From contig NZ_FNZZ01000004.1 of NCBI RefSeq assembly GCF_900109565.1, positions 186,001 through 250,000 of the forward strand: a stretch of 64,000 nt of DNA. The letters run 5' to 3'. The notes beneath the pieces were generated by a model. It was not told where the DNA came from, did no database searches, and saw only the letters and a list, made by a program, of their open reading frames with translations. The position numbers were made by a program, and so were the translations under genes. Below, piece by piece: positions 1 through 9,001 of the stretch. Source of the stretch: Sphingomonas palmae (GTDB lineage: Bacteria > Pseudomonadota > Alphaproteobacteria > Sphingomonadales > Sphingomonadaceae). Numbering within the stretch: position 1 is the first letter of the stretch; the number at the start of each line of letters is the position of its first letter.

Positions 1-1299
1 ACGCTCAAGAGCAACATCACCGATTTCACCAAGGCGCTGGAAAACCTGGTTAAGGGCGGAACACTGTCGTCGCAGCCGGTTGTGTCGAACTCGAACGTAC
101 TATCGGCGAGCGTGCAGACCGGGGGCAAGCTGGCCGGATTGAACGCGACGATCAAGGTGACCCAGCTCGCCACCGCGCAGACCGCGGTCAGCACCAAGGT
201 GCCCTCGCCCGGCACCAAGACCTTTGCGACAGGCACGCTGACGCTGACGACCGGCACCGCCACCTACGCCAACGTTCCGGCGGGCGACGACAAGACGCCT
301 CCGGGTCCGGAGAAGATGACCGACTTGTCGGGCGGCAAGTCGTTTTCGATCAAGATCGACGCCAGCAACAACACGCTGCCGGGCATCGCGGCGGCGATCA
401 ACGCGGCGAACTCGGGCGTGACCGCGTCGGTCGTCACCGACGCCGACGGCGGCGCGTACCTGTCGCTGAAAGGCCCGACCGGTGCGGCGCAGGCATTCTC
501 GCTGACCGCCGCGGACAAGGACAGCGATCTCGCCAGCTTCGACGTGGGCGTGGGCGCCAGCAACTCCTCGGCCATGACGATCTCGAGCAAGTCGCAGAAC
601 GCACAGCTGACGATGGACGGCGTGCCGGTGGAGCGCGCGACCAACGAGGTGAGCGATCTGATCGCGGGCGCTAAGTTGACGCTGACCGCGGTCGGCACGA
701 CGACGCTGACCGCGACCCGCCCCACTGCCGCGCTGACCAACGCGGTCAACGATCTGGTCGATACCTACAACGGCATCGTCCAGACCATCAAGGACGAGAC
801 CAACCCGATCACGGGCGCGCTGCGCGCCGATCCGGCGGCGAAGGCGCTGCTGCGCAACCTGCAGGGGCTGACGAGCCGCGCGTTGAGCAGCAATGCCGCG
901 CCGGGCACGCCCAACACGCTCGGCGGGATCGGCGTGCGCACCACGCGCGAGGGATTGCTGGAGGTCGACTCGACCGCGCTCAACACCGCGATGACTGCCA
1001 ACCCCGACGCGATCGAGGCGATGTTCTCCTACGGCACGTCGAATGGCATCTTCGCCGCGATGCAGTCGATCCAGTTCAACGCGACGAGCTCGCTGTACGG
1101 ACTTGGCGCGTCGAGCAGCAATTACCTGAAATCGCAGGCGAGCGTCACCGAAGCGCAGGACAAGCTGACCGATCAGGCGACCGCGATGACAACGCGGCTG
1201 ACGCAGCAATTCTCGAGCATGAACGCGCGCGTGTCCGCCTACAAGGCGACGCAGTCGTTCATGCAGCAGCAGATCGACCAGTGGTCGAAGGCGGACTGA
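1..1299 (+). CDS. fliD: Flagellar hook-associated protein 2 (filament cap), 5-prime partial
   Basis: FliD caps the flagellar filament tip and helps exported flagellin subunits fold into place. The reading frame runs in from the left edge, so the start is outside the window and 432 residues are visible. The visible N-terminal part has FliD_N character (ENLVKGGTLSSQ, then NATIKVTQLATAQT). The C-terminal half shows FliD_C features such as DLVDTYNGIVQTIKDE and GALRADPAAKALL. It ends in a helical, Q/S-rich tail typical of the D0 region. The stop lies one base before fliS, the usual fliD-fliS order, so the pair is probably cotranscribed within a flagellar operon starting upstream. Confidence 0.93.
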   Translation, partial: TLKSNITDFTKALENLVKGGTLSSQPVVSNSNVLSASVQTGGKLAGLNATIKVTQLATAQTAVSTKVPSPGTKTFATGTLTLTTGTATYANVPAGDDKTPPGPEKMTDLSGGKSFSIKIDASNNTLPGIAAAINAANSGVTASVVTDADGGAYLSLKGPTGAAQAFSLTAADKDSDLASFDVGVGASNSSAMTISSKSQNAQLTMDGVPVERATNEVSDLIAGAKLTLTAVGTTTLTATRPTAALTNAVNDLVDTYNGIVQTIKDETNPITGALRADPAAKALLRNLQGLTSRALSSNAAPGTPNTLGGIGVRTTREGLLEVDSTALNTAMTANPDAIEAMFSYGTSNGIFAAMQSIQFNATSSLYGLGASSSNYLKSQASVTEAQDKLTDQATAMTTRLTQQFSSMNARVSAYKATQSFMQQQIDQWSKAD

Positions 1300-1300
1300 C

Positions 1301-1699
1301 ATGGCCTATGCTTCCGCCCTGCTGCGCGATCCGGCGCGCACGTACCGCGAGATCGATCTTGCCGGCCGCACCGCGGTCGCGGACGGCCCCGCGCTCGTCC
1401 AATTGTTGTACGAGGAACTGATCGCGGCGCTGCGTACCTCCGCCTGGGCGGCGGAGAACGGACGCTACGCGGTCAAGAGCGAGCGTGTGACGCGCGCCAC
1501 CGCGATCCTGTTCGCGCTGGAGAACGGCTTGGATTTCGAGCGCGGCGGCGAAGTGTCGACCACGCTCGCGCGGATCTACGCCGGGGCGCGGCGCCGCGTC
1601 GTCGATGCGAGCATCGGGCATTCGGGCGCGCCGTTCCGCCACGTCGCCGACGAATTGGACGAGATCGCGCAGGCGTGGAAACAGGCGCGCGCCGCCTGA
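1301..1699 (+). CDS. fliS: Flagellar export chaperone FliS
   Basis: A protein of 132 residues, the usual size for FliS, the cytoplasmic chaperone that holds flagellin unpolymerised before export. It is all-helical, with a FliS-like early segment (LVQLLYEELIAALRTSAWA) and a central helix ending LFALENGLDFERGGEVS, matching the conserved region before the third helix. It begins one base after the fliD stop. No other flagellar gene follows, so this is the 3-prime end of the flagellar locus. Confidence 0.88.
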   Translation: MAYASALLRDPARTYREIDLAGRTAVADGPALVQLLYEELIAALRTSAWAAENGRYAVKSERVTRATAILFALENGLDFERGGEVSTTLARIYAGARRRVVDASIGHSGAPFRHVADELDEIAQAWKQARAA

Positions 1700-1704
1700 C
1701 CCGG

Positions 1705-1736
1705 TCCCGCGTTCGCATCGGCGATGCGAATGGGAA
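1705..1736 (+). terminator. Hairpin after fliS, possible terminator
   Basis: A perfect 7-bp inverted repeat (TTCGCAT at 1712-1718, ATGCGAA at 1724-1730) with a 5-base loop. Outer flanks CGGTCCC and GGGAACCG can extend the stem with one bulge. No T-run follows, so intrinsic termination is uncertain. Its position right after the fliDS pair suggests transcript-end processing or termination. Confidence 0.35.
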
Positions 1737-1851
1737 CCGCGGAGCCTCGTCGCGCGGTTAGCGCGGTGAGATGCGTCCCCGATGACAAACAGTGCGCTGC
1801 GCGGCGTGAACCGGAAGCCTGACCGCTGCTCGTCCGGTGCGCGGGAGGCGC

Positions 1852-2754
1852 ATGGAAGCCGCCATCGCTGATCTGCGCGCGCTTCGCCGCATGCGCGATC
1901 ATGTCGCGATGCGTGTGGCCGCGCACTGGGTCGTCATCGCGGCGCGTACTGTCCGCAGTGCAGTGCGCGACGATTTCGGCATTGCCGCGAGTTCGATCGC
2001 CTTTGCGGCGTTTCTGGCACTCGTTCCGCTGGTCGGACTGATCGCGGCGACCTACGGGCTGTTCGTGCCGCAGCCGACGGTTGCCGCCAATCTGGCGCAA
2101 TTGACCGCGATCCTGCCACCCGACGCGCAGCGGATCGTGGTGCGCAGCCTGCACGTCTCCCCGGTGCTCGACCAGCGCGGGATCGTGACGCTGGTCGCCT
2201 CGCTCGGCGTCGCGTTGTTCAGCGCGCGGCGTGCGGGGCGTTCGATGCTGCACGGCATCAACCTGGCTTACTGGAACGAGCGCGAGCGGCGCGGATGGCG
2301 ACGACAGGTCGTGTCGACGCTGCTGGTGCTCGGCTGCGCGGGCGTCGTGCTGACCGCGCTGGTTTCGCTCTCCGTCCTCGCACTGTTGCAGAGCTACGTG
2401 CCCGACGGCCTGCCGGGGGCACAATTGGTGTCGACCGCGATCCTGTTCGGGTCGATGACGCTGGGTGCGGGCGGCGCGCTGATCCTGATCTACCGCTATG
2501 CTGCGGCATCGGGACCGGTGCCGTGGCGACGCGCGCTGCCGGGCACGATCGCGGGCGTGGCGATGTGGCTGGCCGCGACGCTCGCGTTCCGCGGCTATGT
2601 TTCGCACGTCGCGCGGTTCGACAACACCTACGGCTCGCTGTCGGCAGTCGCGGTGCTGATGCTGTGGCTGCTGGTGTCCGCGTGGACGCTGCTGCTGGGC
2701 GCGCGATTGAACGCCGAGGCGATCCGCGCACGAGAGGGGATGGGACGGACATGA
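1852..2754 (+). CDS. YihY/virulence factor BrkB family inner-membrane protein
   Basis: An integral membrane protein of 300 residues with about six hydrophobic helices. It has the YihY/BrkB pattern: an early amphipathic region, then AASSIAFAAFLALVPLVGL, and a C-terminal FDNTYGSLSAVAVLMLW segment, which is highly characteristic. The biochemical role of the family is unsettled; it is not the tRNase BN it was once named for. ATG 1852 is preferred, preceded by GGGAGG at close spacing; an in-frame GTG at 1837 is the alternative. Its last bases overlap the next start (ATGA at 2751-2754), implying coupled translation with the permease downstream. Confidence 0.85.
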   Translation: MEAAIADLRALRRMRDHVAMRVAAHWVVIAARTVRSAVRDDFGIAASSIAFAAFLALVPLVGLIAATYGLFVPQPTVAANLAQLTAILPPDAQRIVVRSLHVSPVLDQRGIVTLVASLGVALFSARRAGRSMLHGINLAYWNERERRGWRRQVVSTLLVLGCAGVVLTALVSLSVLALLQSYVPDGLPGAQLVSTAILFGSMTLGAGGALILIYRYAAASGPVPWRRALPGTIAGVAMWLAATLAFRGYVSHVARFDNTYGSLSAVAVLMLWLLVSAWTLLLGARLNAEAIRAREGMGRT

Positions 2755-3764
2755 GCGACCTTGCGACACAGAACCGGTACCGCAACCGGCTGCTCAGCAT
2801 CATCACCGCAATCCTGCTGATCGCCGCGCTGCGCGGTGCGTTCGCGGTGGTGATGCCGGTCGCCTTCGCCGCGATCATCGTTGCCGCCTTGTGGCCGCTC
2901 AAACATTGGCTGGTGAAGTTCATGCCCTCGTGGCTCGCCTATACGCTGACGATGCTGGCGCTGGTCGGCATCCTGGGCGCGTTCGCGGCGGCGGTGTACC
3001 TGTCGATCGGGCAGGTGTTCACGGCGCTGTCGTCGCAGTGGAGCACGCTTGAGGGGGCCTATGCGCGGATGGCGCGAGCAGCGTCCGAGCACGGAGTGCC
3101 CTTGAACGGCACCATCGACCGACAGCGGATCATGGGCGTGCTGCAGATGCTGGCGAGCGGCGTGTACGCGTTCGTCACCTATGTCGGGTTCATCGGCATC
3201 GTCGTGGTGCTCGGCCTGCCTGAGGTACCGCGGCTCCGGCGCAAGCTGTACGAGATGTTCGACGGTCACGCGCGGCGCGACATGCTGGAGGTCGGTGAGG
3301 AGATTTCGCGCCAGATCCGCCGCTATCTGGGCACCACGCTCGCGACCAGCATCCTGACCGGTGTCGCATCCGCCGCCTGGTCATGGATGACCGGGCTGGA
3401 GCTCGCACTGGTCTGGGGCATCCTCAACTTCCTGCTCAATTTCGTGCCGGTGATCGGCAACATCGTCGGGATCGTGCCGCCGGTGATCTTCGCGTTCATC
3501 CAGTTCGGCGGATGGCAGATGCCCGCGCTGGTATTCGCCGGGTTCGTGGTGCTGCAGCTGACGATCAGCAACGTCGTCTACCCGATCATGCAGGGCAAGC
3601 AGCTGTCGCTCTCCCCGCTGGCGATCATCGTCGCAATGACGTTCTGGAGCTGGGTGTGGGGGATCGCCGGCGCGCTGATCGCGGTGCCGCTGACCGCGGC
3701 AATCGCGATCGTGTGCAGCCAGTTCGAGCGCAGCCGCTGGATCGCGAAGCTGCTGTCGTCGTAA
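2751..3764 (+). CDS. AI-2E family transporter (PerM/YdiK-like permease)
   Basis: A 337-residue polytopic protein of the AI-2E transporter superfamily. Hydrophobic segments pair near the N-terminus, an amphipathic middle region covers roughly residues 100-190, and a conserved C-terminal block contains NFLLNFVPVIGNIVGIVPP and AGALIAVPLTAAIAI. The family exports or exchanges small molecules and some members are Na+/H+ antiporters; the substrate here cannot be inferred. The ATG at 2751 overlaps the upstream stop; a longer frame upstream is read through the preceding gene and has no membrane-protein character, so it was discarded. Confidence 0.87.
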   Translation: MSDLATQNRYRNRLLSIITAILLIAALRGAFAVVMPVAFAAIIVAALWPLKHWLVKFMPSWLAYTLTMLALVGILGAFAAAVYLSIGQVFTALSSQWSTLEGAYARMARAASEHGVPLNGTIDRQRIMGVLQMLASGVYAFVTYVGFIGIVVVLGLPEVPRLRRKLYEMFDGHARRDMLEVGEEISRQIRRYLGTTLATSILTGVASAAWSWMTGLELALVWGILNFLLNFVPVIGNIVGIVPPVIFAFIQFGGWQMPALVFAGFVVLQLTISNVVYPIMQGKQLSLSPLAIIVAMTFWSWVWGIAGALIAVPLTAAIAIVCSQFERSRWIAKLLSS

Positions 3765-3773
3765 CCGCGCGGA

Positions 3774-4742
3774 TCACTCCGCGCCGGTGCCGCGCCCGAT
3801 CCAGCGGTGGCGGACGAAGAACAGCGTCGTGCCGACCGCGATCACCACGCACAGCCCGACGATCGCGTCGAACGCCCAGGGTTCGTGCGCGAACCACAAT
3901 CCGTCGACGTTCATGCCGTACAGCCCGGTGATGAAGGTCAGCGGCAGGAACACCATCGCCGCGATCGCGATCACCAGGCTGCGCGAATCGAGCTGTTCGG
4001 CGCGCAGGTCGGTGAGCGATTCGTGCACCACGCTGGCGCGTTCGCGGATCGCCTCGACCTCCTCCGCCATGCGCGCGGCGCGGTCGGCGGCGGCGGACAG
4101 ATGCGCGCGGTCGTCATCGCCCAGCCAGTCGCCCGGCAGCGTGGCGAGGCGTTCCAGCGCAATCCGCTGCGGGTTCAGGAATCGGCGATAATTGATCGCC
4201 TCCGATCGCACGCGCGTGACGCCGCGGCGCAGCGCGAAGATCTGCTTTACATCAAGCTTCTGCTCGCAATCGTCGAGCCAGTCGCCCAGGTCGGCGACGA
4301 CAGGATCGAGGTCCTCCGTGATCTCCGTCGCGAAGGCGGTCAGCAGGTCGCCGGGGTCGCGGATCGCGCCGGTCTTCACCTCCTCGATCACGGCACCCAG
4401 CGCAACGAGCTTCTTGCGCGTGACCGACACGACCCGACCCTTCGCGGCCCAGATGCGGATCGAGGCGAGCATGTCGGAGGAGTCGAGTTCCTCGTCGGTG
4501 CGGCCGCGCAGGTTGAGGAACGCGCTGTCGCCCATCTTCTCGCAGCGCGGGCGCGTCTCGTTCGCGGTCAGCGCGTCGACCGTGAACGGCTCCAGCCTGG
4601 CGCGCTCGCGCAGCCACGTCTGCGCGTGCTCGGTCGTCGTCGACAGGTGCACCCAGACGAAGGGCGCACCGCACCCGAGCGCTTCCCCGACCTCGACCGG
4701 CTCGGCGTGGCCGTCGCTGATCCGATACGCGAAGCCGGTCAC
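3774..4742 (-). CDS. CorA/ZntB family divalent cation transporter
   Basis: A 322-residue CorA-superfamily protein: a long cytosolic alpha/beta N-terminal domain, then two C-terminal helices. The signature GMN is present as GLYGMNVDG just after the first transmembrane helix (VIAIAAMVFLPLTFITG). The post-GMN sequence lacks the MPE(L/F) typical of Mg-specific CorA, which together with the N-terminal layout makes a ZntB-like Zn2+/H+ transporter more likely; this is inference. Its ATG overlaps the stop of the siroheme-synthase gene by ATGA, so it is the last gene of the argH-lysA operon. Confidence 0.86.
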   Translation of the reverse strand: MTGFAYRISDGHAEPVEVGEALGCGAPFVWVHLSTTTEHAQTWLRERARLEPFTVDALTANETRPRCEKMGDSAFLNLRGRTDEELDSSDMLASIRIWAAKGRVVSVTRKKLVALGAVIEEVKTGAIRDPGDLLTAFATEITEDLDPVVADLGDWLDDCEQKLDVKQIFALRRGVTRVRSEAINYRRFLNPQRIALERLATLPGDWLGDDDRAHLSAAADRAARMAEEVEAIRERASVVHESLTDLRAEQLDSRSLVIAIAAMVFLPLTFITGLYGMNVDGLWFAHEPWAFDAIVGLCVVIAVGTTLFFVRHRWIGRGTGAE

Positions 4743-5509
4743 GCCGCACCCTCCTGCCAGGCGACATCGACGGTCAGTCCGTCCGCGCTATCGACTGGTA
4801 CGGCATCGGTTCCCTCGCGTACGGCGTCGGCACGAGCGCGGTCGAGCACCGCCGTCGGCACATCGTCACGGTGGGTGACGCGGTCGGCCTGCGCCAGCCA
4901 GCGGGCCTCGCGAAGGGTGAGGTCGTCGGGATCGCGCGAACGCAGCCGGACGTGCTCGACACGGGCGCTGGCTCCAGCCGTGATCCGCGCGACCACGTCG
5001 CCGCTGTCGTGGTCGCGCAAAGGATCGAGCGCGCCGCCCGATGCCAGCGCCGCGCCGATCGCGCGGCGGCGATCGGGCGTGTCGGGGTAGCGCGCGCGCA
5101 AGGCATCGCGCGCGGCGTGCAGCGCCTCGGCAAGCCGTCCGAGCCCCGCGGGCAGGATCGCCTCCAGCCGCTGGCGCACCGCGGCGGCGAGCCCGGCCGA
5201 CACGCCGCCGGTACCGACCGCGACAAGCACCGGCGCGCGGTCGACGATCGCGGGCAGCGTGAAATCGCACAGCGCCGGCCGGTCGACGACGTTGACGAGC
5301 AGGCCGCGCTGCTTGAGCCGGTGCGCGGCGGGCTCGTTATCGGCGACCACCGCCAGCCGCGCTTCGTCCGCACGGTCCTCCCCCACGATTACCGCGCCGG
5401 CGCGTTCGAGCAGCCGGCGCTTGGCGTCGGCGGCTTCACCCTCGCCCACCAGCACGACCGCGCGGCCGGACAGGCGAACGAAGATCGGCAGCGCGGGCCA
5501 GTCGCTCAC
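4739..5509 (-). CDS. Precorrin-2 dehydrogenase/ferrochelatase (CysG-B) with a truncated CobA-like tail
   Basis: Catalyses NAD-dependent oxidation of precorrin-2 and iron insertion towards siroheme, the cofactor of sulfite and nitrite reductases. Residues about 10-110 form a Rossmann domain (VVLVGEGEAADAKRRLLERAG), followed by the Met8/CysG-B core with AVGTGGVSAGLAAAVRQRLE. The last ~60 residues (RSRDPDDLTLREARWL) resemble the beginning of the CobA/CysG-A methyltransferase domain (consensus GxGPGDPxLLTLRA) but then stop. At 256 residues it is about half of a full CysG. Start GTG at 5509 has GGAG upstream (GGAGCGTTTGG). The gene sits 16 nt after lysA. Confidence 0.82.
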   Translation of the reverse strand: MSDWPALPIFVRLSGRAVVLVGEGEAADAKRRLLERAGAVIVGEDRADEARLAVVADNEPAAHRLKQRGLLVNVVDRPALCDFTLPAIVDRAPVLVAVGTGGVSAGLAAAVRQRLEAILPAGLGRLAEALHAARDALRARYPDTPDRRRAIGAALASGGALDPLRDHDSGDVVARITAGASARVEHVRLRSRDPDDLTLREARWLAQADRVTHRDDVPTAVLDRARADAVREGTDAVPVDSADGLTVDVAWQEGAA

Positions 5510-5525
5510 CCAAACGCTCCGAAGA

Positions 5526-6782
5526 TCACAGCCATTCGGGCACGCGCTCGGCGGCCAGGATCGTCTCAGCGGCGATACGATCGGCGACCACGGCGTAGCG
5601 ATCGCCGTCGACCAGCACCTCGGGCACGAGTGCGCGGCTGTTGTAGGTCGACGCCATCGTCGCGCCATACGCGCCCGCGCTGTGGAAGACGGCGAGATCG
5701 CCGCTCGCGACGCGGTCGATCTCGCGCGCCATCGCGAAGGTGTCGCCAGTCTCGCACACCGGCCCGGCAATATTGGCGGTCATGCGCTCGCCCGAAGGCT
5801 GGACAGCGGCGAAATCGTGCCACGCGTCGTAGAGCGCGGGTCGGGCGAGGTCGTTCATCGCCGCGTCGACGATGACGTAGGGGTTCACCACACCGGGCTT
5901 GACCCAGATGACGCGCGTCAGCAGCACGCCCGCGTTCGCCGCGATGACGCGGCCGGGTTCGAACATCAGCTCGACATCCCAGCCGCGCGTCACCCGCTCC
6001 ACCATCGCGCCGTAATCGGCCGGCGGCGTCGGTCGATCGTCGGCCTTGTAGGCGACCCCGAGACCGCCGCCGAGATCGACGCGCGTAATGCGGTGGCCGG
6101 CGCTGCGCAGCTCGTCGACCAGTGCCTTGACGCGCAGGTACGCCGCTTCGAGCGGCGCGAGGTCGAACAACTGGCTGCCGATGTGGATCGCGACGCCTTG
6201 GAGGTCGAGCCCGGGCAGCGCCGACAGCCGCGCGAACATCGCCGCGGCCTGATCGATCGGCACGCCGAACTTGTTCTCCTTGCGGCCGGTCGAGATCTTG
6301 GCGTGCGTGCCCGCGTCCACGTCCGGGTTGACGCGCAGCACCGCGCGCGCGGTCACCCCGCGCGCGGCGGCGAGGCGGGCGAGGACGACGCCCTCCTCCT
6401 CCAACTCGATGTTGAACTGCCCGATTCCGGCATCGAGTCCGCGCGTCAGCTCGGCCGGCGTCTTGCCGACGCCCGAGAAGACGATGTCGGCGGCCGGCAT
6501 CCCCGCCGCGAGCGCGCGCGCCATCTCGCCGCCCGAGACGACGTCCGCGCCGTACCCTTCGGCCGCTAGCAGGCGCAGCACCGCGATATTCGGATTGGCC
6601 TTGATCGCGTAGGCGAGGTGTTTGCGCGGCACCCCCGACAGAGCGTCACGAAAGGTGCGCGCGTGATCGCGAAACGCCGCGGCGGAATAGACGTAGACGG
6701 GCGAGCCGACCTCGTCCGCGATGCGCGACAGCGGCACGCCCTCGCACCACAAGGAGCCGTTGTAATAATGGAATTGGGTCAT
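5526..6782 (-). CDS. lysA: Diaminopimelate decarboxylase
   Basis: A PLP-dependent fold-type III decarboxylase converting meso-diaminopimelate to L-lysine, 418 residues. The PLP lysine lies in HLAYAIKANPN. Further family motifs are GVAIHIGSQLFD, the glycine-rich DLGGGLGVAY that binds the phosphate, FEPGRVIAANAG, and GPVCETGDTFA carrying the active-site Cys/Glu. The ATG at 6782 overlaps the stop of the small lipoprotein gene (ATGA). A longer in-frame extension upstream has no family similarity. The order argH-lipoprotein-lysA is typical of alphaproteobacteria. Confidence 0.96.
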   Translation of the reverse strand: MTQFHYYNGSLWCEGVPLSRIADEVGSPVYVYSAAAFRDHARTFRDALSGVPRKHLAYAIKANPNIAVLRLLAAEGYGADVVSGGEMARALAAGMPAADIVFSGVGKTPAELTRGLDAGIGQFNIELEEEGVVLARLAAARGVTARAVLRVNPDVDAGTHAKISTGRKENKFGVPIDQAAAMFARLSALPGLDLQGVAIHIGSQLFDLAPLEAAYLRVKALVDELRSAGHRITRVDLGGGLGVAYKADDRPTPPADYGAMVERVTRGWDVELMFEPGRVIAANAGVLLTRVIWVKPGVVNPYVIVDAAMNDLARPALYDAWHDFAAVQPSGERMTANIAGPVCETGDTFAMAREIDRVASGDLAVFHSAGAYGATMASTYNSRALVPEVLVDGDRYAVVADRIAAETILAAERVPEWL

Positions 6783-7015
6783 TGCGGGGGCAGGTCGAAC
6801 TCGTCGGGCTTGCGGGGCTTGGACTGGGTCAACAGTTCGTTGCTGCGGGTCGGGCGCGCCTGCACCGACGGCGTGAGCAGTTGCGCGACGCTCGGTTTCT
6901 CGGTCGCCCCGCGCGGCGCAACGGGCAGCGACGCGCCGGGTGCGGGTTTGAGCGCCTCGGTCGAGCCGCAGGCCGCGAGCGGCAGCGCGGCAGCGATCAG
7001 CAGAACAGCCTTCAT
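6779..7015 (-). CDS. Small lipoprotein between argH and lysA (LptM/YifL position)
   Basis: A 78-residue protein with a short signal peptide and lipobox LPLAAC (lipidated Cys16), then a proline-rich, hydrophilic tail ending [10 protein letters not shown]. In E. coli the small lipoprotein YifL (LptM), which helps LptD mature, lies just before the lysine-pathway gene dapF. Position and architecture match here, but the GLKGPL-type sequence of YifL is not clearly present, so the LptM link rests mainly on synteny. Start and stop both overlap neighbours by ATGA, which supports it as a real gene. Confidence 0.72.
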   Translation of the reverse strand: MKAVLLIAAALPLAACGSTEALKPAPGASLPVAPRGATEKPSVAQLLTPSVQARPTRSNELLTQSKPRKPDEFDLPPQ

Positions 7016-8397
7016 GCCTTCTCTCCCCGCGCGGCCCGGATCGCGGCGCGCACGTTGGCGGGCGCAGTGCCGCCGAAGCTGGTGCGGCTGGCGACCGACG
7101 CATCGACCGACAATACGTCGAACACCCGCGCGTCGATGCGCGCGTCGATCGCCTGCAGATCGGCGAGCGGCACGCGGTCGAGCGTGACGCCGAGCGCTTC
7201 CGCGCGCGCGACCGCGCGGCCGGTGATGTGGTGCGCCTCGCGGAACGGCACGTCGCCCTCGCGCACCAGCCAGTCGGCGAGGTCGGTCGCGGTCGCGAAC
7301 CCGCTCTCCGCTAGGCCACGCATCCGGTCGGTGCGGAAGGTGACGCTCTCGACCATGCCGGTCATCGCCGCCAGGCACAGGCCGAGGAGGTCGTGCGCCT
7401 CGAACACCGGCGGCTTGTCGTCCTGCATGTCCTTTGAATAGGCCAGCGGCAGGCCCTTCATCGTCACCATCAGGCTGACGAGGCAGCCGGTGATCCGCCC
7501 GGCATGGCCGCGCACCAGCTCGGCGGCGTCCGGGTTGCGCTTCTGCGGCATGATCGAGCTGCCGGTCGACCATTGGTCGCTCAGGCTGACGAAGCCGAAC
7601 GGCTGCGACGCCCACAGCACGAATTCTTCGGCCAGACGCGAGAGGTGGAGCGCGCACTGGCTCGCCGCCATCAGGTAGTCGAGCGCGAAATCGCGGTCGC
7701 TGACCGCGTCGAGCGAGTTGCGCGTCGGCGCGTCGAACCCGAGTGCCGCGGCGGTGGCGTGACGATCGACCGGGAAGCCGGTGCCCGCCAGCGCGGCGGA
7801 GCCCAAGGGACACAGGTTGGCGCGCGCGCGATTGTCGGCGAAACGGCTCGCGTCGCGCGCGATCATCTCGTGATACGCCATCAGGTGATGGCCGAGCGTG
7901 ACGGGCTGCGCCGATTGCAGGTGGGTGAAGCCCGGCATCACGCTGTCGGCGTGCTCCTCCGCGCGCGCGAGCAGTGCGGTGTCGAGTGCGGAGAGTGCGG
8001 CGAGCACCTGATCGGTCGCGTCGCGCACCCAGAGCTTGAAATCGGTCGCGACCTGGTCGTTGCGGCTACGCGCGGTGTGGAGCCGGCCGGCGACAGGGCC
8101 GATCGCGTCGGCGAGCCGCGCCTCGGTCGCCATGTGAATGTCCTCGAGCGCGAGATCGACCGGCACGCCGTCGGCCTCGTAGCCCGCGGCGACCTGGTCG
8201 AGCCCGGCGGCAATCGCGGCGGCGTCCTCAGGAGCGACGATGCCCTGCGCACCCAGCATCGCGACATGCGCGCGGCTGCCCGCGATATCCTGCCGCCACA
8301 TTCGCTTGTCGAAGGGGATGGAGGCATTTATCTCGCGCATGACGGCGGCAGGCCCTTCGGCGAACCGACCGCCCCACATCTGATTGGAACCACTCAT
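7012..8397 (-). CDS. argH: Argininosuccinate lyase
   Basis: Last step of arginine synthesis, cleaving argininosuccinate to arginine and fumarate. At 461 residues it is normal size. Motifs: N-terminal [25 protein letters not shown]; the superfamily signature with catalytic Ser in [12 protein letters not shown]; and [18 protein letters not shown]. The ATG at 8397 overlaps the ATG of the divergent thioredoxin-like gene (shared CATG); a second in-frame ATG lies six codons in, immediately before WGGRF, and could be the real start. First gene of a five-gene overlapping operon. Confidence 0.96.
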   Translation of the reverse strand: MSGSNQMWGGRFAEGPAAVMREINASIPFDKRMWRQDIAGSRAHVAMLGAQGIVAPEDAAAIAAGLDQVAAGYEADGVPVDLALEDIHMATEARLADAIGPVAGRLHTARSRNDQVATDFKLWVRDATDQVLAALSALDTALLARAEEHADSVMPGFTHLQSAQPVTLGHHLMAYHEMIARDASRFADNRARANLCPLGSAALAGTGFPVDRHATAAALGFDAPTRNSLDAVSDRDFALDYLMAASQCALHLSRLAEEFVLWASQPFGFVSLSDQWSTGSSIMPQKRNPDAAELVRGHAGRITGCLVSLMVTMKGLPLAYSKDMQDDKPPVFEAHDLLGLCLAAMTGMVESVTFRTDRMRGLAESGFATATDLADWLVREGDVPFREAHHITGRAVARAEALGVTLDRVPLADLQAIDARIDARVFDVLSVDASVASRTSFGGTAPANVRAAIRAARGEKA

Positions 8398-8998
8398 GTC
8401 AGCGCGCTCGGCGATCGTACTTCTCCTCGGGATCGCGACGACGATCGCGGGCTGCGATAAGCCCGCATCCGATAACGGGCAAGCGGCGGCGAATCAGACA
8501 GCGGCGCAGGTCAGCACCCCGAGCGCCGACGAAGCGCCGCCCTCGACCGCACCGGCGGCGAAGGCGGGCGCGGTCGACCGCAGCCACAAGGGCGAGGCGG
8601 CTCCCGCCGCCGCTTTCGCGAACGCCGCGGGCAAGCCGCTGACGGTCAAGGCGTTCGGCGGCAAGCCGACGCTGGTCAATCTGTGGGCAACGTGGTGCGC
8701 GCCGTGCGTGAAGGAAATGCCGACGCTCGACGCCGCGGCGAAGGCCACCTCAGGCCGGATCCGCGTCGTCGCAGTGAGCGAGGACATGGACCCGAAAAAG
8801 GCGCGCGCCTTCTTCGCAGACCGTCACCTGTCGGCGATCGAGCCGATGTACGATCCGCAATTGGGACTCAGCCTGGCGCTGAACGCCAATTTGCCGACCA
8901 CGATCCTGTACGACAAGCGCGGGCGCGAGGTGTGGCGCGTCATCGGCGAGCGCGACTGGGCGAGCGCCGAATCGCGCGCGTTGCTCAACGAGGTCTAA
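8396..8998 (+). CDS. TlpA-family thioredoxin-like lipoprotein
   Basis: A periplasmic thiol-disulfide protein of 200 residues. The signal peptide ends in a lipobox (IAGC, Cys20), followed by a ~50-residue Ala/Ser/Pro-rich linker. The TlpA/ResA-type thioredoxin fold contains the redox motif WCAPC at residues 100-104 ([16 protein letters not shown]) and a cis-Pro loop in [12 protein letters not shown]. Such proteins reduce apocytochromes or other exported thiol proteins. No cytochrome genes are adjacent, so the client is unknown. The start overlaps that of argH on the other strand. Confidence 0.88.
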   Translation: MSARSAIVLLLGIATTIAGCDKPASDNGQAAANQTAAQVSTPSADEAPPSTAPAAKAGAVDRSHKGEAAPAAAFANAAGKPLTVKAFGGKPTLVNLWATWCAPCVKEMPTLDAAAKATSGRIRVVAVSEDMDPKKARAFFADRHLSAIEPMYDPQLGLSLALNANLPTTILYDKRGREVWRVIGERDWASAESRALLNEV

Positions 8999-9001
8999 AG
9001 T

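Noticed and set aside
100..1302. A 400-codon minus-strand frame opposite fliD
   Set aside because: Arg-rich antisense translation with no family features; fliD on the plus strand is clear.
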